A stretch of DNA of 25,010 nt. It comes from a virus. This document shows, one piece after another, positions 8,601 to 16,388 of the stretch. The notes beneath the pieces are model-generated. The model ran no database searches. It saw only the letters and a program-made list of their open reading frames with translations, and was not told the origin of the DNA. The position numbers were made by a program, and so were the translations under genes. Every line of letters starts with the position of its first letter. Position 1 is the first letter of the stretch. The stretch covers positions 1 through 25,010 of IMG/VR virus record IMGVR_UViG_3300025099_000128. The stretch is one strand, 5' to 3'.

Positions 8601-9001
8601 CGCTTCATACTGTTCCTTGCCACGCCCTTGGCTTTTTCGTATGACCTAGCTGCCCCCAATCCTAATAATGCCATGACAAGACCTGTAAGTTCTTCAGTGC
8701 CTAGCTCTGGGAGCGTTACAACTGGATACCAAATAGCTAACCCCCATGATGCCATAGGTGCTAGGATGTACTGCCAAGCCAAAGCAAAGGCACATATCCA
8801 CATGATAGCTGGTCTTGCCCCAGCCACGAAAATAGAATCATGCTTCGCTTGTTCTAGATTTGTTTGTGCTTGAAGAGTATCTAAGTTAATTAGTTGTGAT
8901 TGAAGTTCTGCATTAAGTTTAGTCTTTAAATCTTTATCCTCTACAAATTTATCAAGGACTTTACCTGCTACTCCAATAACACTCTCTGCAATTCCTAACA
9001 T
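8597..9001 (-). CDS. Three-helix holin (GTA_holin_3TM type)
   Basis: The 134-residue product has an N-terminal amphipathic helix with DKDLKTKLNAELQSQ (about 20-50), then GARPAIMWICAFALAWQYIL, an apolar loop segment (WGLAIWYPVVTLP) and a last helix, LTGLVMALLGLGAARSYEKAKGV. The GARPxxxW start and the LGLxAARSYEKxKG end match the 3TM holin family named for gene-transfer-agent release in alphaproteobacteria. It would open the inner membrane for the endolysin. A strong AGGAGGAG site precedes the ATG. The TGA overlaps the lipoprotein ATG. The alphaproteobacterial flavour of this family is a weak hint about the host. Confidence 0.85.
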   Translation of the reverse strand: MLGIAESVIGVAGKVLDKFVEDKDLKTKLNAELQSQLINLDTLQAQTNLEQAKHDSIFVAGARPAIMWICAFALAWQYILAPMASWGLAIWYPVVTLPELGTEELTGLVMALLGLGAARSYEKAKGVARNSMKR

Positions 9002-9002
9002 G

Positions 9003-9635
9003 TTACTCTCCTCCTCTGATTACATAGTCTGTTTGGTGTCCTATCTTTTCACACAGTAAATAAGTAGTAATATCAGGATAACTTTTCATAATATCAGATA
9101 CTAGGATATACCACCACTCAGGATTAAATACACTTATATGTACGTTTTCGCCATCATCAAAATGTTTAGACGCTTTGAAGCAAGCTATATTAAGAAAGAC
9201 CATCTTCTGTGAATAGGAAAAGATTTCATTTAATACCCATTCAAGATCATCCTCATTCACATGCTCAAGAACATCAATAGAAATAACTGCATCAAACTTT
9301 CCCTTTGGTTTCGTAGAGTGTTCTTCATAAGCAGGATCATAACAACGATGGCTAGTAAGATTCCATAGTTCTTGTAGTGGTCTGGTCATTACCTTACCAC
9401 CTGCTAACAAAGGCTGTACATTGGCACACTCATCTGTGTAGAGAAGACCTTTACCTGCGCCATAGTCTAGCAATGTTTTACATTCATGTGCAATAAGTTT
9501 CTGATGTACTTGAGACACATATTTTAATAAGCTTTTGCCATTAAAATATCCTGGTCCTCTATCATGTATTTTTTTATACTTCTCAACGAGTTCTTCATAT
9601 CTTTCTGATGGATTCTTTCTAGATAATTTAGTCAT
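9003..9635 (-). CDS. SAM-dependent methyltransferase (class I)
   Basis: The 210-residue product has the class I Rossmann signature: motif I LLDYGAGKG (55-63) and the acidic post-I/IV stretch FDAVISIDVLEHV (114-126), as in Methyltransf_11/23-type small-molecule and sugar methyltransferases. The substrate is not visible; a sugar or glycan is likely from the two glycosyltransferase-type genes upstream. The frame is open to 9677, but AGGAGG lies seven bases before the ATG at 9635, giving an 8-nt ATGACTAA overlap with the preceding stop, so 9635 is used. The holin start follows immediately. It is unlike DNA cytosine or adenine methyltransferases: no DPPY or PCQ motif is present. Confidence 0.8.
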   Translation of the reverse strand: MTKLSRKNPSERYEELVEKYKKIHDRGPGYFNGKSLLKYVSQVHQKLIAHECKTLLDYGAGKGLLYTDECANVQPLLAGGKVMTRPLQELWNLTSHRCYDPAYEEHSTKPKGKFDAVISIDVLEHVNEDDLEWVLNEIFSYSQKMVFLNIACFKASKHFDDGENVHISVFNPEWWYILVSDIMKSYPDITTYLLCEKIGHQTDYVIRGGE

Positions 9636-12048
9636 CAAACACCTCCTTGAAATTAGGCAGAGGTCTTTCTGATTCAATAATTTTCCACAGCTCTGCTACC
9701 ATTGTTTCTTCGCCATGATAAGTAAAATTAATTGCTGAGTTATCGTCTCTGAATGTACGCTCACAATCCTGTGCCATTGCTAAGAGTTCTCCTGTAGTCC
9801 AAAAGTCCTTATCATTCACAGTGACTTTCATATATTTAGCCTTAGGCTCTTCATCTTCAGCCCCTGTAGTTTCTTCCATTTGTTTTTCAGTAGGCTCTTC
9901 CATAGAGCAATCAAAACCAAACAGATGCATCTCTCTGAAACCCATTGTGTTCATGATACCAATAGCTCTCATCGCTGCACACGTACCACCTGTAATTAAA
10001 GTTGATCCTTGAGGAATACCTAGCTCATCAATAAGATGTACTTGATTGTTTATAATTTGTATGCCACGTTCATCTTCTTCTCTGAGAGATTCAGTAAAGG
10101 CATGCCATCCATAAATATCAGCTTTCTTTTTAATCAGATGTTCTGTCACTGAAGGATCAGTCATGGATGCTACAAAGAATTTAGTAGAGGGATCAACCTT
10201 CTTGAATAAATCTTTACGCATAACACCATGAGTACTAATGCCTGTAATGGGACGAGGATCAAGTAAGACACACGCCCAAGGTTTAATATTATTCTCAAGA
10301 AGTTTATTGTAACTGTGCTTGACACACACAACCTTACATCCAGGATTTTCTTTAATAGTATCTTTAAGTTCTTTGATGTTTAGGTAAGGACCACCTGATA
10401 CAATCAAAGCTGTTTGATTATGAGGACTGATACGATGCATAAATCTACTATGATCAATCATTTTAAGATTAGATTTAATATTATCTCTGATGTAATCCTT
10501 TGATACACAGTCTCTAGGATTAACAACGATAGGGACTTGTTTAAATTTCTTGGGTACTTCAGGAAGATCAGGATCATTTAAGATTAAGCAGATATGTGAG
10601 ATACCTCCACCTCTTACATCATCTGATGAAGGAAGAATAAGTTTTCTTATTCCTGTATCTGTATCTTCAAAAGATGTCCAACCTTCTTGGTCTTCTTCTT
10701 TATCTTCTTTTAAGTTTTCTTTAATAGAGTCAAAGACTTTGTTCACACCTTGATACTTTTCAACTACGTTTCTCTCAGAGTTATCTGTCATATAAAAATT
10801 ATCAAGAACAATTACTTTATTATGTTTAAGTTTTTCATACTCATTGTTTACTGTTTCAAAACTGTTACCACCACCTAGAAGAACAAAGTCAGCATCTCTT
10901 TTCTTGAGCGTCTCTCTGGTATTACCCTTGATAAGTTCAAAGGTAAAGTACTTTGATTTTCTTTTCAACATGATGTTGCTAAAATCAGTAAGTCTTTTCT
11001 CAACAGCACTCATTTTGTTATGAGCTTTTACATTAAACTCTTCTTCGTCTGTTTGAGCAGTAGCTTCTTCAAACAAATCGTAACCAATATAATGTACCTT
11101 GTCAGTATTCTCAAACATAGTCATAGCCATTTGAATGGCACGACCACCATTCCAGGTGCCTGTCTCTATGATAGTTCCTTCAGATTTATAATGCTTCATG
11201 ATATCTGACAACAGGGTATACCTGCTGGGAAGAATGTCATGTGTTGTATCTTCTGACAAGGATACAAATCTTTCTCCATTCTCATCTCTCAAGTTTTTCA
11301 AAGAGATAGCATCTGCTCCTTTAAAATGAAGGAACATTGAGGCAAGAGGAGACTGTTCAAAAGCACTAAGCTTTTCTGTGTTGGCATTGATACCAAGGTT
11401 AGATACTTTTAAACCATGTGCTTTGTAGATGGTGAGTAGTCTAGTAAAGATAAAAGAATCATGCCACTCTCTGTAGTTAAATACTTCTCCAGAAATATAA
11501 GCACCTCGCAAATCTCCTAGAAGGTCTTGAGTTGATTGGCTGTTAAGATTGAATGCCATGAAAGCACCTTCATGATACTCTTGATCAGTACGCTCAAGAC
11601 ATACAACATCAGCACCTTCAGGTAGAATAGCCAAGATATCTTTTTGTGTAAGTCTATTCAAGGTATAAGAATCTGCATCAATCCAGATCAACCATCCAGG
11701 ATTATCAGAGGCAGCTACTAGATTGAATGCAGATTCTGTAAGGGCAAATACTTTATGTGACCAACGTAAAGCATCTAACTTCCAGTTGTAATCTACTGTC
11801 TCACCTTCAGTACCATTGTGTTTTTTAAACGTCTCTTGAAAAGAATCATATGTCTCTACATCATGGAGAGAATTGAAAGTAATATTCTTTGCATCAGGTA
11901 CTACATAGTTTTCTAAGTCTACGTTATGGGTATAACAATTAAGTTTAATCTTGGGTTCCCACTTAGACAAGACAGACTCTAAAAATTTATATGAAGTATC
12001 TACAAATAAATTTTCATTAAAAGAAGTTACAAAATTAACATTAGTCAT
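9628..12048 (-). CDS. Three-part fusion: GT-A-like glycosyltransferase + SAM-methyltransferase-like domain + DUF115 (MptE/Maf-like)
   Basis: The 806-residue product reads as three modules. Residues 1-260 look like a GT-A glycosyltransferase, with WLIWIDADSY giving a DxD-type metal site at 124-126. Residues about 280-475 contain a Rossmann segment like class I methyltransferases (ETGTWNGG 295-302, YIGYDLFE 320-327). Residues about 545-720 match DUF115 (ALIVSGGPYLN, KVVCVKHSY, VLLDPRP, LITGGTCAAMRA, MHLFGFDCS), the fold of MptE and of Maf proteins that attach nonulosonic acids to flagellin. The acidic tail follows. The gene is cotranscribed with a GT8-like protein and a methyltransferase, so glycan modification of phage or host surface is the likeliest role. 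Module boundaries are by eye and the acceptor is unknown. Confidence 0.7.
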   Translation of the reverse strand: MTNVNFVTSFNENLFVDTSYKFLESVLSKWEPKIKLNCYTHNVDLENYVVPDAKNITFNSLHDVETYDSFQETFKKHNGTEGETVDYNWKLDALRWSHKVFALTESAFNLVAASDNPGWLIWIDADSYTLNRLTQKDILAILPEGADVVCLERTDQEYHEGAFMAFNLNSQSTQDLLGDLRGAYISGEVFNYREWHDSFIFTRLLTIYKAHGLKVSNLGINANTEKLSAFEQSPLASMFLHFKGADAISLKNLRDENGERFVSLSEDTTHDILPSRYTLLSDIMKHYKSEGTIIETGTWNGGRAIQMAMTMFENTDKVHYIGYDLFEEATAQTDEEEFNVKAHNKMSAVEKRLTDFSNIMLKRKSKYFTFELIKGNTRETLKKRDADFVLLGGGNSFETVNNEYEKLKHNKVIVLDNFYMTDNSERNVVEKYQGVNKVFDSIKENLKEDKEEDQEGWTSFEDTDTGIRKLILPSSDDVRGGGISHICLILNDPDLPEVPKKFKQVPIVVNPRDCVSKDYIRDNIKSNLKMIDHSRFMHRISPHNQTALIVSGGPYLNIKELKDTIKENPGCKVVCVKHSYNKLLENNIKPWACVLLDPRPITGISTHGVMRKDLFKKVDPSTKFFVASMTDPSVTEHLIKKKADIYGWHAFTESLREEDERGIQIINNQVHLIDELGIPQGSTLITGGTCAAMRAIGIMNTMGFREMHLFGFDCSMEEPTEKQMEETTGAEDEEPKAKYMKVTVNDKDFWTTGELLAMAQDCERTFRDDNSAINFTYHGEETMVAELWKIIESERPLPNFKEVFDD

Positions 12049-12063
12049 CTGTGTTATTATTCC

Positions 12064-12843
12064 TTATAAAAAATATTTATGTACTTCATCTTTAAGCACA
12101 CCAATTGTTTGGAGGTAAACAGCATCATTGTTCCACTCTGCTGCATACTTACCATCCATTTCTCGTTTACATTTCCAGTTATAAAACCAAGGACCACCAG
12201 TAGTGAAGTGAACATTCTTGGCTTCAATTTCTTCAGGCGAGTGACCATCAAGCCAGTTCCATTCCTCCTTAATAGAACCAATATCTGCTGGCTTATCAGG
12301 CAACCATCCAAACTTATGAAGATACTGACCTGTCTGAGTGTTGACTACATACGGAGTAAGCATTTGATTTTGAGGATGCGCGCAATTGAACAGCATGAGG
12401 CTTGACCAATTTTTTCTATAATACTGTTCCTGTTTTTGATTGTCCATCTTCGTACTATTTTCAGGTATGTACTCATGTTTAACACAATAAATAGGATGAA
12501 AAGGATCGTTGTATTCTTCAAACAATTCACAGATATCACTCCTTGGATACATGTCACAGTCCATATACAAAGCCCATCCTTGATACATGTTCAAGGCAGG
12601 AACCAAGAAACGACTAAAAGAAAAATCAGAAGAGAAAGGTTTACCATCAATCTTATCAATCTTTTGTCCTTTGATATCTGTATACTCTCGACTATACATT
12701 CCAATCTTTTCAAGAATATCTTTACGCAAAGGGAAAACATTCACAGGATTTTTAGCAATACGTTCTAAATTCCATTTAAGAATTTCATATGCTATCTCTT
12801 CTTTAGGATCATAACCTACATAAATATTATATGTCTGTGTCAT
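12064..12843 (-). CDS. GT8-like glycosyltransferase
   Basis: The 259-residue product begins with NIYVGYDPKEEIAYEIL, a GT-A N-terminal strand typical of family 8-like enzymes, and has the metal/nucleotide-sugar DxD in ALYMDCDMYP (Asp95 and Asp97). Later HFTTGGPWF and the Trp-rich segment resemble the acceptor side of GT8 proteins. It would move a sugar from a nucleotide donor to a glycan or protein acceptor; neither partner can be read. GAGGAG lies five bases before the ATG. Its stop is 15 nt from the start of the GT/DUF115 fusion, so the two should act together. The 47 nt upstream hold no convincing promoter or terminator. Confidence 0.75.
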   Translation of the reverse strand: MTQTYNIYVGYDPKEEIAYEILKWNLERIAKNPVNVFPLRKDILEKIGMYSREYTDIKGQKIDKIDGKPFSSDFSFSRFLVPALNMYQGWALYMDCDMYPRSDICELFEEYNDPFHPIYCVKHEYIPENSTKMDNQKQEQYYRKNWSSLMLFNCAHPQNQMLTPYVVNTQTGQYLHKFGWLPDKPADIGSIKEEWNWLDGHSPEEIEAKNVHFTTGGPWFYNWKCKREMDGKYAAEWNNDAVYLQTIGVLKDEVHKYFL

Positions 12844-12890
12844 TCTTACTCCTCAATTTAAAATACTTTGTTTTATATAAAGTTTTGTAA

Positions 12891-13292
12891 CTAAATAACC
12901 TTTATAGGAATGTTCTTTGGTTTTAGTTCTTCAGGTAAAACGTGTTTAATTTCAATAGTCAGTAGACCATTCTTTAGCTCTGCACTCTCTACCTTATGGT
13001 GAGGAGAAAGAATAAAACTTTTACTAAAATTTTTAGATGAGATACCTTGGTGGTACATGCTGTCAGGTTTGGCGGCACTCCACCTACCTGTTATGGTAAG
13101 CTTAGAATTTTCCACAGAGATAGAAATGTTTTTACTTTCCCATCCTGCAAGAGCAAGTTCAATCGTATAGTTTTTATTCTCCTCGTTAATGTTGTGAGGG
13201 GGATAAGAATTATCTTCGTATGATATGTTAGTCATGGCTTGTACTAGCTCACCCATTCCTAACATTCTATCTCTATTCCATTTTGCCATCAT
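12891..13292 (-). CDS. Small heat shock protein (Hsp20 / IbpA-like)
   Basis: The 133-residue protein has a full alpha-crystallin domain (about 38-122), with the IbpA-like entry YPPHNI (30-35), the A-x-x-x-N-G-x-L hallmark as AELKNGLL (104-111), and the C-terminal I-x-I anchor as IPI (128-130). These chaperones hold unfolding proteins as oligomers without ATP; phage copies, best known from cyanophages, probably protect phage proteins or aid assembly. AAGGAG lies eight bases before the first of two adjacent ATGs. Unlike most genes here it has its own promoter and an approximately 65-nt leader that may fold over the ribosome site. tRNA-Arg lies just upstream. Confidence 0.9.
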   Translation of the reverse strand: MMAKWNRDRMLGMGELVQAMTNISYEDNSYPPHNINEENKNYTIELALAGWESKNISISVENSKLTITGRWSAAKPDSMYHQGISSKNFSKSFILSPHHKVESAELKNGLLTIEIKHVLPEELKPKNIPIKVI

Positions 13293-13347
13293 AATCTATA
13301 CTCCTTTTCAGCGAGTTGTAAGAGGCCCAAGAACGGCACCTCGTTGG

Positions 13348-13360
13348 TTGTATTATACAA
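13348..13360. promoter_or_regulatory. Perfect palindrome overlapping the hsp20 transcription start (operator-like)
   Basis: TTGTAT-T-ATACAA is a perfect 6-1-6 inverted repeat starting immediately after the -10 box and spanning the expected start site. That position is typical of a repressor operator. The sequence is AT-rich and short, so chance is possible. No candidate repressor is identified. Confidence 0.4.
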
Positions 13361-13389
13361 AGTATATCACAGTTACTTTTATAAGTCAA
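13361..13389 (-). promoter_or_regulatory. Sigma70-type promoter for hsp20
   Basis: On the minus strand TTGACT (13389-13384) and TATACT (13366-13361) are separated by exactly 17 nt, and TG one base before the -10 makes it an extended -10 element. It lies between the tRNA 3' end and hsp20. Start of transcription is expected near 13354. Host RNA polymerase is the likely user; this was read by eye and not tested. Confidence 0.7.
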
Positions 13390-13398
13390 CTGTTTATT

Positions 13399-13475
13399 TG
13401 GCACTCTCGGCAGGACTTGAACCTGCAACCTACAGATTAGAAGTCTGTTGCTCTATCCAGTTGAGCTACGAGAGT
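13399..13475 (-). tRNA. tRNA-Arg (anticodon UCU)
   Basis: A 77-nt cloverleaf fits without mismatches: acceptor ACTCTCG/CGAGAGT, D stem GCTC/GAGC with GG in the loop, anticodon stem ACAGA/TCTGT with loop CTTCTAA (anticodon TCT), variable AGGTT, T stem GCAGG/CCTGC with TTCAAGT, discriminator G and an encoded CCA. It reads AGA, which is used heavily in the phage genes here, so it probably supports phage translation. Its first 10 bases overlap the 3' end of thyX, whose TAG stop is tRNA positions 8-10. It must be cut from a message that also carries thyX. No integrase is present, so an attachment-site role is not supported. Confidence 0.95.
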
Positions 13476-14155
13476 TTCTTCAGATGTACCCAAGATGCAG
13501 GAAAAAGTTTCTCACATTCTGTATCTATCAAAGATGCAATCTCTCTGGTCTCTTCTTGCGCGTCTTCCTTAATCCTAAGAGAACACACCCTGCTAAAGGC
13601 TATGAGACTACCTGTCCAGTACCACTCAGTAAACATGCTCTGGGGCAGCACTATACGTGCCATCTCAGGCGCTACTCCTTTTCTAAGTAGCTCATCGTAG
13701 GTCCACATACATCTTCTTATGGCTTGTTCATAGTCGCTCAGAAGAGATGGACCTGTGCCTGTAGAGGGATTAATATCAATCTCTTCTTCAGAACTTCCCT
13801 GCTTCTTATCAGTGGGTCTACCTCTCCAGTACTCAGGGTAGTAGAACTCAGGTTGACTATCCACGTATCGCCTACTCACTTCGTTCCATACTAGACCGAC
13901 CTGATGTTTACCCAGTTGTCTGGCTACAAAGATAGGTGCCTTGATCCTAAAGGAGAGAGAGCAGTGACCAAAAGGAGTCCAATGATTATGCTTGGCAAGA
14001 TATTGAATGAGCTTATCATCTGATTCTTTTAGTAGGTTATTAATAGGCCCAGCAGGAGTAACGCTTTCCCATTCAGATTCTTTGGAGAAGGAAACTCTGG
14101 CAGCGTTTACCACTGTCAGGTCTGAACCCATATGATCTATCAGTGTTACTTCCAT
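13466..14155 (-). CDS. thyX: Flavin-dependent thymidylate synthase ThyX
   Basis: The 229-residue enzyme would methylate dUMP to dTMP using methylene-tetrahydrofolate, FAD and NADPH. HNHWTPFGHCSLSFRI (56-71) is the conserved N-terminal substrate/FAD region. The signature normally written RHR-x7-S appears as a variant, KHQVGLVWNEVS (83-94), within RQLGKHQ...SRRYV, a form I recall from other phage ThyX proteins. The N-terminal Arg/Lys change makes it slightly unusual but the fold is clear. An AAGGA site lies inside the end of the upstream 41-residue ORF. Together with the class II RNR and DUF3310 protein it supplies dTTP. Its stop codon is within tRNA-Arg. Confidence 0.9.
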   Translation of the reverse strand: MEVTLIDHMGSDLTVVNAARVSFSKESEWESVTPAGPINNLLKESDDKLIQYLAKHNHWTPFGHCSLSFRIKAPIFVARQLGKHQVGLVWNEVSRRYVDSQPEFYYPEYWRGRPTDKKQGSSEEEIDINPSTGTGPSLLSDYEQAIRRCMWTYDELLRKGVAPEMARIVLPQSMFTEWYWTGSLIAFSRVCSLRIKEDAQEETREIASLIDTECEKLFPASWVHLKKLS

Positions 14156-14271
14156 TTAAAATAGTTCCTTACTTTTTTCATAACATCTTTGATATATTCT
14201 TTGAAACCTCTACTCTCTGTAGGAATACCTCCCAGATATTTAGGTATTCTTTTAGAATCCCTATTGTTCAT
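14146..14271 (-). CDS. Hypothetical small basic protein (41 aa)
   Basis: This 41-residue ORF starts in an ATGA overlap with the stop of the preceding small gene, has AGGA about seven bases upstream, and ends 10 nt inside thyX, so it fits the tight operon packing. The product is basic (MNNRDSKRIPKYLGGIP at the start, many Lys/Arg at the end) with no recognised domain. It may exist partly to couple translation from RNR to thyX. Function unknown. Confidence 0.55.
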   Translation of the reverse strand: MNNRDSKRIPKYLGGIPTESRGFKEYIKDVMKKVRNYFKWK

Positions 14272-14453
14272 TTAAGTTTCCTTGTTTCTAAAGAACTAAA
14301 ACTGTCAGTAAACCCTGAATCAGGGTAATCTTCTACAGCAGTACGCATATCAATATAAAATAAAAGTAAATCAATAGCTTTAATAATATCTTCATTTTGT
14401 TTAGGGACTGTATTTTTAAAATCTTTTAGGTGATATGTTAGTTTACGATTCAT
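14268..14453 (-). CDS. Hypothetical protein (61 aa)
   Basis: The ATG directly follows the RNR stop (TAAATG) and the AGGAG that serves it lies in the last codons of the RNR gene, so translation is well supported. The product is a mixed-charge helix (residues 1-40, with IIKAIDLLLFYIDM) followed by a polar tail. No motif is recognised. Its place between RNR and thyX suggests a link to nucleotide metabolism only by association. Confidence 0.65.
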   Translation of the reverse strand: MNRKLTYHLKDFKNTVPKQNEDIIKAIDLLLFYIDMRTAVEDYPDSGFTDSFSSLETRKLK

Positions 14454-16376
14454 TTATGCTCCTATGTCTACGATTTCACATACTCCACCTGCACAGGCAA
14501 GCTCTTGCGATCCAGTAGTTGTATCTCCTTTCTCATACTTAGATAACTCATACCAATCTATAGCAGGTGGCATCTTATCTGTCAAGTCTTTAAAAGTTTC
14601 TTTGTCTATATCTTGGTAAGGAGCTTGCTTATAAGAATGATCAGAGAAAGGAAGGAAAGATATACCAGAGAGAGAATCAAAATGTTCCCAACACCATGCT
14701 CCTACCTCTAACCACTCATGTTCCTGAACAGAAATAGTAACAGAAGGTTTATGTTCACAGTAGTTGTCTGCAATCTTGAGCCAGAGTTCTAGTTGTGCTA
14801 ATGCTCCCATGTCATGCCTACACACTGCACTGTCTGGACTCTTCATGGGGAAGGAGAACACAGTTACATTATCAGGTGCTGTAAAGTCAGGCTCTGATGG
14901 TACACCTTTATCCTGGAGAAACATTGTCAGAGGGTCTTTGTTGTCTCCCCTGACTGTTCTGATGTAGTAAGGATTATGTCTGGCATGAATACCAGAAGCA
15001 GCATCAACAAGTTGTGACACAGTACCAGAAGGTTTAACACATGTAACAGCAGTACTCTGATTGATACCTAATTTCTCTGCCAGTTTTTTGTTAGTCTTAA
15101 TAGCTACATCTCTTAGTTGTTGAAGAGCTTCTGGAGAAGCATCATATACAGCAGGACAGTCCATGATACCTGTCAGAGACACACCAAGTAACCTTTCCTC
15201 TTCTGTAGTATTCTTCCAACGCTTACGAATATATCCAAAGTCTGTAAGAGTAGATTGAAATGTACCTAGTATAGTAGCCAGTTTAATTTTGTTCTTGAGT
15301 GTATCCATAGTATCATCTACTCTACAGATAACCTCTGATAGATTACAAAACTGATAAGGTCGTAGGATAATTTCACAACAAGGATTAGTACCAAACTCTA
15401 TGTCACCATCACGCCTTCCATTAGATGCTGCCTTGACCTGTGCAGAGGCACGATTAAAGATACCTCTCTCACCACTCTTGCTTTCATAAAGAGATAACCA
15501 TTCCTTCATGAAGATACCCATATCAGGACGTTCTGTGTAGCATACAGAATTATTAGACAAGGCACGTTGTTGATTGTCTACCCACCAATCACCACTCTTA
15601 GCCATACGCATACGTTCATCAGTGAGGTTAGAGAGTGAGATCAAGGCAGACCTTCTGACTCCTCCTACCACTACAACTTGACCTACCTTACACATAATAT
15701 CATGGCACTCAATAGAGGTAAGCTTACGTCCCTTGGCTTTCCTAAACGTCTGAATAGTGAAGTCAAACAGTTCTTCCAGAGGAGCAGGACCAGATGCTCT
15801 CCCACCAAATATCTTTAGCTTTGCACCAGCAGGGCGTATCTTACTGGTATCTATCTTGGGTATACGATTGGTGTATAGGAGAGAGATAAGATCACGCAGT
15901 CCTCTAGCCCAACCTTCTTTGGAATCAGCAACAGAGATAACGTCATCTGTATTCTCAAAGTATTGATCAGGAATAGTAGGAAGCTTGTTGATATACTGAC
16001 GCTCAACAGAAAAACCTACACCTGTACCATTCATCAAGATATACAGACACTCATCAAAGGAACGAGGAGAATCGATAGGCAGATAAGAACAGTTGTATCC
16101 TGAGATATGTTCACGTTCCAAGGCAGGACCAGCAGTCATCAATGCTCTCATGGAACCTAGTACTTCTAGGTTCAACATACCTCTGCGAATGTCAGCTAAC
16201 TCCACACCAAAGAGAGAGTAGCTATAATTTTCTTTGAGATGATCTGCCATAAAAGAAAGATACCTATCAATGGTTTCTTCCCATGATTCTCTACGTCCTT
16301 GATCATCTAACCAACGAGAGTATCTCGACATGTGTATAAAGGATTGATAGTTTGTAGGTAAAGTAATCTCGTTCAT
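14454..16376 (-). CDS. nrdJ: Class II (adenosylcobalamin-dependent) ribonucleoside-triphosphate reductase
   Basis: The 640-residue enzyme would reduce ribonucleotides to deoxyribonucleotides for phage DNA synthesis, using coenzyme B12. Catalytic features are visible: Cys96 in SGYNCSYLP (first redox Cys), NPCCEI at 331-336 with radical Cys333 and Glu335, second redox Cys344 exactly 11 residues later, KPSGTVSQL (phosphate loop region), and the C-terminal relay pair Cys628/Cys633 in CAGGVCE. Length and single-chain form resemble monomeric Lactobacillus-type RTPR and marine podovirus versions. AGAGGAG lies seven bases before the ATG. No class I or III RNR gene is nearby. Use of B12 implies a host that makes or imports cobalamin. 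Confidence 0.92.
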   Translation of the reverse strand: MNEITLPTNYQSFIHMSRYSRWLDDQGRRESWEETIDRYLSFMADHLKENYSYSLFGVELADIRRGMLNLEVLGSMRALMTAGPALEREHISGYNCSYLPIDSPRSFDECLYILMNGTGVGFSVERQYINKLPTIPDQYFENTDDVISVADSKEGWARGLRDLISLLYTNRIPKIDTSKIRPAGAKLKIFGGRASGPAPLEELFDFTIQTFRKAKGRKLTSIECHDIMCKVGQVVVVGGVRRSALISLSNLTDERMRMAKSGDWWVDNQQRALSNNSVCYTERPDMGIFMKEWLSLYESKSGERGIFNRASAQVKAASNGRRDGDIEFGTNPCCEIILRPYQFCNLSEVICRVDDTMDTLKNKIKLATILGTFQSTLTDFGYIRKRWKNTTEEERLLGVSLTGIMDCPAVYDASPEALQQLRDVAIKTNKKLAEKLGINQSTAVTCVKPSGTVSQLVDAASGIHARHNPYYIRTVRGDNKDPLTMFLQDKGVPSEPDFTAPDNVTVFSFPMKSPDSAVCRHDMGALAQLELWLKIADNYCEHKPSVTISVQEHEWLEVGAWCWEHFDSLSGISFLPFSDHSYKQAPYQDIDKETFKDLTDKMPPAIDWYELSKYEKGDTTTGSQELACAGGVCEIVDIGA

Positions 16377-16388
16377 CCAGGTTCTCCT

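Noticed and set aside
12057-12311. 84-codon minus-strand frame overlapping the GT8-like gene
   Set aside because: Same strand, other frame, no domain; the GT8 frame carries the DxD motif and a strong ribosome site.
12844-12890. Promoter in the 47-nt gap before the GT8-like gene
   Set aside because: Only an AT-rich TATAAA-like sequence with no credible -35 at the right distance.
13399-13475. tRNA-Arg as a phage attachment site
   Set aside because: The tRNA is complete, sits inside an operon overlapping thyX, and no integrase or excisionase is seen; codon supply is a better explanation.
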